Shown one piece after another: positions 25,968 to 33,734 of a stretch of DNA of 64,000 nucleotides. This DNA comes from Caulobacter sp. UNC358MFTsu5.1 (GTDB taxonomy: Bacteria > Pseudomonadota > Alphaproteobacteria > Caulobacterales > Caulobacteraceae). The notes under the pieces are model-generated. The model had not been told where the DNA came from. It was given only the letters and a program-made list of their open reading frames with translations, and made no database searches. The DNA is taken from the NCBI RefSeq assembly GCF_000712075.1, contig NZ_JONW01000005.1, positions 563,001 through 627,000 of the forward strand, read 5' to 3'. Numbering within the stretch: the first letter of the stretch is position 1; each line of letters starts with the position of its first letter. The position numbers and the translations under genes are program-made.

Positions 25968-26293
25968 TCGGTTCGTCGAAGTGGATCCGCTTCTGGTCGA
26001 GCGTTTGCCCGCCACGCCGGATCAAGACGGTGGAAGGGGATTCTCTTCCGTCGGTCCTTCGGGGGCGAGACCTCTTCTTGGCTCGCGAGGATGGCCAAGA
26101 TTGGTGCGTTGGGCTGAGGTGTCCCTGCGGCTGTGGCCGCACCATCGAACTCATGCTGTTGCCGGCGGCTAAGCCACGCTGGTCGGTTGAAATTGACCAA
26201 CTCGGCCACCCGTCACTTTCGCCCTCGGTATGGTTGAAGTCGGGATGCTGTTCGCACTTCTGGCTCAAGAACGGCCGCGTTTACTGGTGCTGA
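25964..26293 (+). CDS. DUF6527-family small zinc-binding-like protein
   Basis: A 109-residue protein that starts with GTG at 25964, overlapping the E1 stop by 4 nt. It carries a cysteine cluster CVGLRCPCGCGRTIEL and a C-terminal SGCCSHFWLKNGRVYW, as in DUF6527 proteins, which sit beside multiubiquitin/E2/E1-JAB genes in bacteria. The Cys pattern suggests one zinc ion. In the operon it could be a cofactor, a substrate-binding piece or a target protein. Only the association is known; the role is not. It is the last gene before the tRNA. Confidence 0.75.
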   Translation: MIGSSKWIRFWSSVCPPRRIKTVEGDSLPSVLRGRDLFLAREDGQDWCVGLRCPCGCGRTIELMLLPAAKPRWSVEIDQLGHPSLSPSVWLKSGCCSHFWLKNGRVYWC

Positions 26294-26491
26294 CTTCGGG
26301 CGGCCGGTCGCGGACGACACTCGCCCCTGAGCGCCCAGGGCGAGCGTCGGGACGCATGTCAGTCCACGGTCTTGCGCTGGCGCAGGTCAGTCGCCCGCGG
26401 AGCTTTCACGCCCCACCACTTGCGACCGCCTCGCATTATTGACGGTCTTAAGTTGGAAATGGGTACGCGTTAGGTTGCAACGACAGCCGCC

Positions 26492-26568
26492 TGGCGGCCC
26501 GGAAGGGACTCGAACCCCTGACCTTCGCTTTAGGAAAGCGCTGCTCTATCCTGCTGAGCTACCGGGCC
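26492..26568 (-). tRNA. tRNA-Arg (anticodon CCT)
   Basis: A cloverleaf on the minus strand: acceptor GGCCCGG pairs with CCGGGCC, D stem GCTC/GAGC, anticodon loop TTCCTAA (CCT, reads AGG), variable region AGGTC, T arm AGGGG-TTCGAGT-CCCTT, and an encoded CCA at the 3' end (26494-26492). One G-A mismatch lies at the top of the anticodon stem. The 3' end points left, towards the accessory island: a classic integration site. I found no second copy of the tRNA 3' end in the window. Confidence 0.95.
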
Positions 26569-26674
26569 ACGCTTGCGCGGGTCAGGGTGCATAGCGCAAG
26601 TTTCCGGGCATGCGAACCCCGGGCCGGAAAAGCTTCACGGGTCGCCGCGGCGTCGTTCAAAGGGGGGATACGCC

Positions 26675-27979
26675 ATGGGTCTGCTGCGGCCGTTGAAGAC
26701 GCTCTATGTCCAGGTGCTGATCGGCATCGCCCTGGGCGTGCTGGTCGGGGCGCTGTGGCCGGACGTCGGGGTGCAGCTGAAGCCGCTGGGCGACGCCTTC
26801 ATCAAGCTGGTCAAGCTGGTGATCGCCCCGGTGATCTTCCTGACCGTGGCGGGCGGCATCGCCCACATGGGCGACATCAAGGCCTTCGGCCGGGTGGGCG
26901 TGAAGGCGCTGGTCTATTTCGAGGTGGTCTCGACCCTGGCCCTGTTCGTGGGCCTGCTGGTCGGCCACATCCTGCAGCCTGGCCACGGCTTCAACATCGA
27001 CCCGGCCCACCTCGATCCCAAGATCGCCGCCGGCTACCTGGAGAAGGCCCATCACGGCGAGGGGCTGGTCGCCTACCTGCTGCACCTGATCCCCGAGACC
27101 TTCTTCGGCGCCTTCGCCGAGGGCAACCTGCTGCAGGTGCTGGTGATCGCCGTCCTGACGGGCTTCGCCTGCACCCGCATGGGCGAGTTCGGCGACCGGA
27201 TGGCCGCGGGCATGAGCGACCTGGCCCGATTGTTCTTCGGGATCATCCACGTGGTGGTCAAGCTGGCGCCGCTGGGCGCGTTCGGGGCCATGGGCTTCAC
27301 CATCGGCAAGTACGGCGTGCACAGCCTGATCCAGCTGGGCGCCCTGGTGGCCACCTTCTACGTCACCGCCCTGGTCTTCGTGCTGGTGGTGCTGGGCGCC
27401 ATCGCCTGGGCCTGCGGCTTCTCGATCCTGAAGTTCCTGGCCTATATCCGCGAAGAGCTGCTGATCGTGCTGGGCACCAGCAGCTCGGAAAGCGCCCTGC
27501 CCCAGCTGATCGAGAAGCTGGAGCGGCTGGGGGCCCGGAAGTCGGTGGTCGGGCTGGTGGTGCCCACGGGCTACAGCTTCAATCTCGACGGCACCAACAT
27601 CTACATGACCCTGGCCACCCTGTTCCTGGCCCAGGCCACCAACACCCACCTCAGCTTCCTGCAGATGGCCAGCCTGCTGGGCGTGGCCATGCTGACCTCC
27701 AAGGGGGCCAGCGGGGTGACGGGCGCGGGCTTCATCACCCTGGCGGCGACCCTGGCGGTGGTGCCCGACATCCCCATCGCCGCCCTGGCCGTGCTGGTGG
27801 GCGTGGACCGGTTCATGAGCGAGTGCCGGGCCCTGACCAACTTCGTCGGCAACGGCGTGGCCACGCTTGTCGTGGCCCGCTGGGAGGGGGCGCTGGATCG
27901 CGACCGATTGTCGCGGGAGTTGTCCCAGGGTCCCAACGCTTCGCGCCTTGAAGTCGTTGAGGAACTGCCCGCCGACTGA
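26675..27979 (+). CDS. dctA: C4-dicarboxylate/cation symporter DctA
   Basis: 434 residues, a DAACS-family sodium or proton symporter for succinate, fumarate and malate. The core motifs are a serine-rich hairpin [14 protein letters not shown], then [12 protein letters not shown] and a second hairpin [11 protein letters not shown], followed by [19 protein letters not shown]. About eight hydrophobic segments are spread over the length. ATG at 26675 follows the ribosome site AGGGGGG (26661-26667); an upstream frame start at 26573 lies in the tRNA flank and is rejected. No two-component partner (DctB/DctD) is adjacent, although an HWE kinase lies 130 nt downstream. Confidence 0.95.
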   Translation: MGLLRPLKTLYVQVLIGIALGVLVGALWPDVGVQLKPLGDAFIKLVKLVIAPVIFLTVAGGIAHMGDIKAFGRVGVKALVYFEVVSTLALFVGLLVGHILQPGHGFNIDPAHLDPKIAAGYLEKAHHGEGLVAYLLHLIPETFFGAFAEGNLLQVLVIAVLTGFACTRMGEFGDRMAAGMSDLARLFFGIIHVVVKLAPLGAFGAMGFTIGKYGVHSLIQLGALVATFYVTALVFVLVVLGAIAWACGFSILKFLAYIREELLIVLGTSSSESALPQLIEKLERLGARKSVVGLVVPTGYSFNLDGTNIYMTLATLFLAQATNTHLSFLQMASLLGVAMLTSKGASGVTGAGFITLAATLAVVPDIPIAALAVLVGVDRFMSECRALTNFVGNGVATLVVARWEGALDRDRLSRELSQGPNASRLEVVEELPAD

Positions 27980-28109
27980 ACGCGCGGTTTCTCCGGCGGG
28001 GCGCCGGATGACCGCGTTCGACGAGCGTTAAGCATAGACTCCACCTTGCCGCGACATCGGCCGATGCTAGGCTGGCGGCTCGGGGACACGCGTATCTGGG
28101 ACGCCAAGA

Positions 28110-29273
28110 GTGTTAAACGTCGCGAACGCCGAGCGTTCGGAACAGGCCGACCACGCCGCCCTGATCACCCTGGTCGAAACGATCGAGGCGCTGTCGGCCA
28201 CGCGCACCATCGAGGATGTCGCCGCGGTCGTCCGCTCGGCCGCCCGGCGCATCTCCGGGGCCGACGGCGTCTGCTTCGTGCTGCGCGACGGCGACCTGTG
28301 CTGGTACCTGGACGAGGACGCCATCGGCCCGATGTGGAAGGGCCAGCGCTTCCCGATGACCGCCTGCATCTCGGGCTGGGCCATGATCCACGGCCAGACG
28401 GTGGTGATCCCCGACATCTACCTGGACGACCGCATCCCGCACGACGCCTATCGCCCGACCTTCGTCAAAAGCCTGGTGATGACGCCGGTGCGCGCCAAGG
28501 ACCCCATCGCCGCGATCGGCGCCTACTGGGCCGTGGGCCAGACGCCGTCGGTCGACACGGTGATGAAGCTGGAGGCCATGGCCCGGGCCACGGCGGCGGC
28601 CATCGAGAACGCCAACCTCTACGCCTCGCTGAACGAGGCCCTGGAGCGGCGCACCTTCCTGCTGCGTGAGCTGGACCACCGGGTGAAGAACACCCTGGCC
28701 TCGGTGCAGTCGATCGCCCGCCAGACCCTGCGCACCGCCCCCTCGCCCGCCGACTTCGCCGAGTCTTTCGAGTCCCGGCTGATGGGCCTGTCGCGGGCCC
28801 ACGAGCTGCTGACCCGCCGCGCCTGGGGCCGCACCGACCTGCGCGACGTGCTGGAGGCGGCGCTGCAGCCGTTCGGCGGCCTGGCCGACCCGCGCTTCTC
28901 GGCGCGCGGCCCCGCCATCTCGCTGACGGCGGAAACCGCGGTGGCGCTGCACATGACCCTGCACGAGCTGATGGTCAACGCGGCCAAGCACGGGGCCCTG
29001 ACGGCGGCCAGCGGCCAGGTCACCGTGGTCTGGCGGATCGAGGACGTGGAAGGGGTCCGGAACCTCGTGCTGGAATGGGTCGAGCGCGGCGGCCCGCCGG
29101 TGTTCGTGCCCAAGCGCCAGGGCTTCGGGACCAAGCTGCTGGAGCGCGGGGTGGCCCGCGACCTGGGCGGCGAGGCCAAACTGACCTACCAGCCCAAGGG
29201 CCTGACCTACTGGCTGCGCGCGCCGCTGTCAGACCGGATCGTGGCCGGCCCGATCGCGAGAACGCCCGAATGA
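28110..29273 (+). CDS. GAF-domain sensor histidine kinase of the HWE family
   Basis: 387 residues. A GAF domain occupies about 20-170. The phosphoacceptor motif is LRELDHRVKNTLASVQSIA (about 195), followed by HELMVNAAKHGAL of the ATPase domain and LEWVERGG, which carries the W-x-E signature of HWE kinases. There is no membrane segment, so it is a cytosolic sensor. It starts with GTG at 28110. Its stop overlaps the receiver gene start by 4 nt (ATGA), so the two form a kinase-regulator pair. The stimulus sensed by the GAF domain is unknown; HWE kinases often respond to light or general stress. Confidence 0.9.
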   Translation: MLNVANAERSEQADHAALITLVETIEALSATRTIEDVAAVVRSAARRISGADGVCFVLRDGDLCWYLDEDAIGPMWKGQRFPMTACISGWAMIHGQTVVIPDIYLDDRIPHDAYRPTFVKSLVMTPVRAKDPIAAIGAYWAVGQTPSVDTVMKLEAMARATAAAIENANLYASLNEALERRTFLLRELDHRVKNTLASVQSIARQTLRTAPSPADFAESFESRLMGLSRAHELLTRRAWGRTDLRDVLEAALQPFGGLADPRFSARGPAISLTAETAVALHMTLHELMVNAAKHGALTAASGQVTVVWRIEDVEGVRNLVLEWVERGGPPVFVPKRQGFGTKLLERGVARDLGGEAKLTYQPKGLTYWLRAPLSDRIVAGPIARTPE

Positions 29274-29644
29274 CCGCCCATCCTCCGCGCATCATGATCG
29301 TCGAGGACGAGGCCCTGGTGGCCCTGATGGTCGAGGACCTGCTGACCGATTTCGGCTGCGAGATCTCCGGCTCGTTCGGCGCGGTCGACGACGCCCTGGC
29401 CTATCTGAAGGACGCGGTCGCGCCGCCGCCGGCCCTGGACGGGGCGGTGCTGGACGTCAACATCGGCGGGACCATGGTCTTCCCGGTCGCCGAGCGCCTG
29501 CGCGCCGCCGGCATCCCGTTCGTGTTCGCCACCGGCTACGGCGCCCTGCCGCGCCAGGGCTTCGAGGACGTGAAGGTGCTGAACAAGCCGATCAATCCCG
29601 TCCTGCTGAAGGATGCGGTCGAGGCGTTCGGCAAGGCCGCCTAG
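29270..29644 (+). CDS. CheY-like response regulator paired with the HWE kinase
   Basis: A 124-residue single receiver domain. The acidic cluster is in IMIVEDEALVAL, the phospho-Asp in GAVLDVNIGGT, the Thr/Ala position in FVFATGYG and the Lys in LNKPI. It lacks an output domain. It overlaps the kinase by 4 nt and shares the last 4 nt (CTAG) with the convergent phytase-like gene. The short receiver could feed a phosphorelay or act by contact. Confidence 0.9.
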   Translation: MTAHPPRIMIVEDEALVALMVEDLLTDFGCEISGSFGAVDDALAYLKDAVAPPPALDGAVLDVNIGGTMVFPVAERLRAAGIPFVFATGYGALPRQGFEDVKVLNKPINPVLLKDAVEAFGKAA

Positions 29645-31143
29645 GGCGCGCCTGGCGCGCCGGCCGGCAAGGTCAGGCGATAGACCAGGATGACGCTGTC
29701 GTTGTCGCCCTCGCCCGCCCCCTTGTCGTTGGTCAGGCCCGCGTCGAAGGCCTGGCCGTTGACCTGGCCCTTGGCCGTCAGGAAGTCGTTGTCGTTGCCG
29801 ACCAGCAGGAAGACGTCGTTCGGCGCGGCCGGGTCCAGCGCCGGCGCCAGCGCCATGGCCTCCCACTTCTCCGACAGGCTGAACCGGTCGGACGGGGCGG
29901 TCGAAAGGTTCATGCCGAACCGCGCCAGCTGGACGGGGTTGAGCAGGTTCACCAGCTCGGCCTGCCTGACCGGCCTCAGGCCGGCCGCCAGCGCGCCGTC
30001 GGCGGCGACGGGCTGGACGCCCTGTTCGTACGGCCCGCCCGCCAGGTTGGTCGCGCCGGTCGTGTCGACCAGCAGGACAGCCTTGAACACCGGGGCCTTG
30101 GTCGAGCCCTTGCCCCGGCCGTTGGCGTCGCGGGCCAGCACCAGGAACTGGTGGTCGTTCAGGGCCAGCATCTCCGACTGGGCGGCGGTGACGTCGGCGG
30201 CCTGGCCGTCGCCGCTCTCGCGCACGACCGGCAGCTGCAGCACGTAGTGGCCGATCGGCGCCTTGGGCGTGCGGCTCTTGGAGATGTCGTAGACCAGGAC
30301 GCGGGTGTTGTTGCGGGTGGCCGCGTTCGAGCCGGCTGTGTCCTGCATCGTGGCGCTCTGCAGGATGGCGACCAGGCGCTTGCCGTCGGGCGTGACCGCC
30401 AGGGCCTCCAGCCCCTGGTTGTTGCGCCGGCCGGTGGTCGGCGCGCTCTCGGCGGTGAAGTCCATCTGGCCCTTGCGCATCGGCAGCAGGGCCGGCGGCG
30501 CCTGGATCGCGCCGATCTGCCGGCCCGTCCTGTCGAACAGGTAGATGCCCGCCGCGTACTCGTCGGAGACGTAGAAGGCGCCGTCCGGCAGATAGGCCAC
30601 GGCCTCGGAGTCCAGGCTGATCTTGCCCGCGCCTTCCCCGGTCGCGGGCGAGGGATAGCGCACGCCGTCGCGGGTCAGCACGTTGGGGCCGGGATCCTTG
30701 CCGGTGAACGGCTGGCCCGTCTGGTCCTTCAGCAGGAAGCCCCCGGTCGGGGTGATCGTCAGCTTGCCGCCGGCCAGGGTCAGGCGATGGGCGTGCAGCC
30801 GGTTGGCGTAGTCGACCGTGCCGGCCACCGAGCCGACGCCGTTGGGGCCCCGGTCCGGCAGGGTCAGCAGCTGGCCCTCGTAGGTCCCGTCGGCCAGGCG
30901 GCGCCAGGACCGCAGGGCCATGCCCGAGAACGAGCCCAGGGTGTCGCCCTTGAAGTCCCGCGTGGCCGCGTCCAGCCGCCCCACGGCGACCAGGCCGTGG
31001 TTGACGAAGGTCCGCCCCTGGAAGGTGACGGTCTCGTCGCCCGCCGCCTGGCTCCAGTGCTTGACGAGGTAGGTCGGGGATTGCGCCTGGGCGGCGCCGG
31101 CGAGCGTCGCGGCGGCGAGAGCCAGCAAGATCCAACGGCGCAT
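29641..31143 (-). CDS. Secreted phytase-like / esterase-like propeller protein
   Basis: 500 residues with a signal peptide (MRRWILLALAAATLAGAAQA). It has the sequence features of the family called esterase-like activity of phytase: SGMALRSWRRL near the start, LLTLPDRGPNG, DSEAVAYLPDG, YVSDEYAAGIYLFD, NNQGLEALAVTPDG and VGNDNDFLT near the end. These propellers are usually periplasmic or secreted. The TonB receptor sits immediately upstream in the same direction, with 78 nt between, so import of the product is plausible. Substrate is not known. Confidence 0.82.
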   Translation of the reverse strand: MRRWILLALAAATLAGAAQAQSPTYLVKHWSQAAGDETVTFQGRTFVNHGLVAVGRLDAATRDFKGDTLGSFSGMALRSWRRLADGTYEGQLLTLPDRGPNGVGSVAGTVDYANRLHAHRLTLAGGKLTITPTGGFLLKDQTGQPFTGKDPGPNVLTRDGVRYPSPATGEGAGKISLDSEAVAYLPDGAFYVSDEYAAGIYLFDRTGRQIGAIQAPPALLPMRKGQMDFTAESAPTTGRRNNQGLEALAVTPDGKRLVAILQSATMQDTAGSNAATRNNTRVLVYDISKSRTPKAPIGHYVLQLPVVRESGDGQAADVTAAQSEMLALNDHQFLVLARDANGRGKGSTKAPVFKAVLLVDTTGATNLAGGPYEQGVQPVAADGALAAGLRPVRQAELVNLLNPVQLARFGMNLSTAPSDRFSLSEKWEAMALAPALDPAAPNDVFLLVGNDNDFLTAKGQVNGQAFDAGLTNDKGAGEGDNDSVILVYRLTLPAGAPGAP

Positions 31144-31221
31144 CGGGTCTCCTTGAACATGGAGCGGCGGGCGACCGCTAAGCCGCCCGCCGATGGTGGG
31201 TTCGCGCGGGCGCGTGGACGC

Positions 31222-33564
31222 CTAGAAGTCGAAGCCGACCGTGGCGAAGACCTGCCGCGGGGCCGAGGCGTGGAACACCAGGATGCTGCCCGCCGCGTCG
31301 TCCGGCGCGAACACGCTGCTGTCGAAGTTCGACGCGTAGCGCTTGTTGGTCAGGTTGGTGACGTTCAGCGTCACCTTCGCGCCCTTGGCGAAGCTGGCGC
31401 CGTCGAACTTGTAGCCCACGCCCAGGTCGAAGGTGGTGTAGCCGCCGAAGCTCTGGTCGTTGGTGTAGGTGTAGTAGCGGCGATCGGTGTACTTGCCCTG
31501 CAGCGTGGCCCATAAGCCGTCATGCCGGAGGGTCAGCGAGCTGGCCAGCAACTGCTTGGGCGTATCCACCTGCTGCTTGCCGGACGTTTCCTTGACCACG
31601 CAGGTGGTGGTGCACCAGTTCAGGTCGTCGTCGTAGGTGGTCTTGTTCAGCGAGACCGAGTTGTACCAGTCCATCCAGGCCAGCGGCTTCCACAGCACGC
31701 CCACTTCCAGGCCCTTGCTGGTGACGCTGCCGGCGTTGTGGAAGGAGTTGCCGCAGCCCGGGTTCTGCTGCTGGTTGGTCGGGCAGGGATTGTACTGCAG
31801 CAGGCGGTTGTCGAAATCCACGAGGTAGGCCGAGGCCGAGACCTGCAGCGGGCCGCTGACATAGCGGTAGCCGGCGTCGAAGCTCTTGGAGGTCTCGGGC
31901 TTGAGGTACTTGCCCTGGGCGTCCCAGACGGCCTGCGAGACCGACTGCGGGCCCAGTTTGAAGCCGCCCTGGAACATGGCCATGTTCTCGGCGTAGCTGG
32001 CGAACACCTCGTGGCCGGGCGCGATGCGCCAGCGCGCGCCGACTTCCGGCAGGAAGTTGTCCTTGGCGTGCAGCACCCCGCTGGCGAACTGGCTGGACGC
32101 CGGCGGGGCCGCCAGGGCGATGCCGCGGATGGCCTGGGCGTCCGACTTGGCGTCGGTGCTCTTGAAGCCGAAATCGATGCTCAGGGCGTCGTCCAGCAGG
32201 GTCACCGTGTCCTGCAGATAGAACTGCTGGGTGGTCCAGTCGGTCTGCTGCACCCACTGGGCGGTGTTGGGCGTGCCGTCCAGGAACCGGGCCAGGCTGA
32301 AGGGGTCGGTGACGTTGGTCCAGATGTAGCGCGCGGCGCTGCTGGTGTTGTCTTCCAGCCAGAGGCCGCCCTGGATGTGGTGGACGCCGACGGTCCAGCC
32401 CAGGCTGGCGACCACGCCGGTGCGGTCGATGGTGTAGCGCGTGTCGCGGATCTGGACCGGGAGGTCGTCGGCGGTGGACGTCGTGCCCTGGGTGGACCAG
32501 CCGGTGATCCAGTTGTTGCCCGCGCCCTTGTCGGTGTGGTTGTAGACCTGCACGTGCAGCAGCAGCGACGGCGTCATGTTGAAGTCGCCGGCCAGGTAGT
32601 ACAGCTCGTCGTTACGCAGGATCTGGCCGTTGGTGAAGGTGACGTCGGCGTTCTTCTGCGGCGACGGCGCGGGAACGCACTTGGTCGGCGCGGTCGGGGC
32701 GGTCACCGAGCAGTAGGCGACGCCCAGATAGGACTGCCAGTCCGGCGCATAGCCGCCCCAGTCCCAGCCGAGGCGGCCCAGCATGTCCTTCGACAGATAG
32801 GCGTCGTCGGCCTGGTTGGTGCGCGAGACGTCCGCGAAGGCCGTGATCTTGGCGACCTCGCCGATCCGGTAGACCAGCTTGCCGTTCAGCTGCTTGCCCG
32901 TCGACTTGTTCCAGGCGCCCTGGTTCACGAACAGGTCCTGCTGGCTGTATTGGCCCGACAGATAGGCCGACAGGCCGCCGTGCTCGCCGCTGTCGATGCG
33001 CAGGAAGGTGCGCGCGGAGTCCTCGCTACCGACGGTGCCGTTGACCGAGACGCCGAAGTCCTTGTGCGGGTCGCTGGAGGTGTAGAGCAGCGCGCCGCCC
33101 AGGTTGCTGGTCGAGGCGATGCCCAGGCCGGCGATGCCCGTCGCCAGATCGGCGCGGCCCAGGTTCTCGGAGATCAGGGCGCGGCTGACGGTCAGGCCGT
33201 TGTAGTTGTTGTAGGCGCCGTCGCCCAGCGGCATGCCGTCCAGGGTGTAGCCCAGGTGGGTGGTGTTGAAGCCGCGCACCTGCAGGGACAGCGACTGCTC
33301 GTTGACGCCCAGGGCGTCGATCGACTGGGCGCTGACGCCCGGCAGCAGGTTCAGCGACTTCTGGAGGCTGGTCCCGGGCGGCAGCACGTCCAGCTGCGAC
33401 GGCAGCAGGGTCGAGACCGAGCGGGTCTGGCCGCTGCCGACGACGACCAGCTGATCGACTTCGTTGCTGTCCGCGGCCGCGGGCGGCGCGTCCGCCGCGT
33501 GCGCTTGCGCGGCGAACATGAGGCAGGCGGCGATGGCCGCCACGCTAGCGGATCTCAGCAACAT
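31222..33564 (-). CDS. TonB-dependent outer-membrane receptor
   Basis: 780 residues with a signal peptide (LLRSASVAAIAACLMFAAQA). The plug domain (about 45-165) holds QSLSLQVRGFNTTHLGYTLDG and LGGALLYTSSDP; the barrel follows and ends in an aromatic residue (FATVGFDF). A TonB-box-like stretch lies near VDQLVVVGSG (about 36-45). Such receptors import iron chelates, cobalamin or other large nutrients. The neighbour downstream is a phytase-like secreted protein, which suggests phosphate-rich or iron-binding ligands such as phytate; this is inference. Length and ends are normal. Confidence 0.92.
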   Translation of the reverse strand: MLLRSASVAAIAACLMFAAQAHAADAPPAAADSNEVDQLVVVGSGQTRSVSTLLPSQLDVLPPGTSLQKSLNLLPGVSAQSIDALGVNEQSLSLQVRGFNTTHLGYTLDGMPLGDGAYNNYNGLTVSRALISENLGRADLATGIAGLGIASTSNLGGALLYTSSDPHKDFGVSVNGTVGSEDSARTFLRIDSGEHGGLSAYLSGQYSQQDLFVNQGAWNKSTGKQLNGKLVYRIGEVAKITAFADVSRTNQADDAYLSKDMLGRLGWDWGGYAPDWQSYLGVAYCSVTAPTAPTKCVPAPSPQKNADVTFTNGQILRNDELYYLAGDFNMTPSLLLHVQVYNHTDKGAGNNWITGWSTQGTTSTADDLPVQIRDTRYTIDRTGVVASLGWTVGVHHIQGGLWLEDNTSSAARYIWTNVTDPFSLARFLDGTPNTAQWVQQTDWTTQQFYLQDTVTLLDDALSIDFGFKSTDAKSDAQAIRGIALAAPPASSQFASGVLHAKDNFLPEVGARWRIAPGHEVFASYAENMAMFQGGFKLGPQSVSQAVWDAQGKYLKPETSKSFDAGYRYVSGPLQVSASAYLVDFDNRLLQYNPCPTNQQQNPGCGNSFHNAGSVTSKGLEVGVLWKPLAWMDWYNSVSLNKTTYDDDLNWCTTTCVVKETSGKQQVDTPKQLLASSLTLRHDGLWATLQGKYTDRRYYTYTNDQSFGGYTTFDLGVGYKFDGASFAKGAKVTLNVTNLTNKRYASNFDSSVFAPDDAAGSILVFHASAPRQVFATVGFDF

Positions 33565-33734
33565 TCAGACGTCCCCACAGGCAAGAGCGCCGCAGGGACT
33601 CGCTTCCACGGCGCCGGTTGTTCCGACGTCGCGTCTATTTCACAGCTTGATGACAGTTTTGCCGCAGCCGCAGGCTGTCGCGGGCGAGCGACAACCCCCG
33701 GGTGAGAAGGGGGCGCCGCTCGCCGGAGTCGGCC

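Noticed and set aside
26330..26450. A minus-strand stretch ending KWWGVKAPRATDLRQRKT as a remnant of an integrase
   Set aside because: Too short and without the recombinase residues; position next to the tRNA is suggestive, the sequence is not enough.
26492..26568. A second copy of the tRNA 3' end as the far attachment site
   Set aside because: I searched by eye around the island's left part (8600-10700) and saw none; the other end may be outside or lost.
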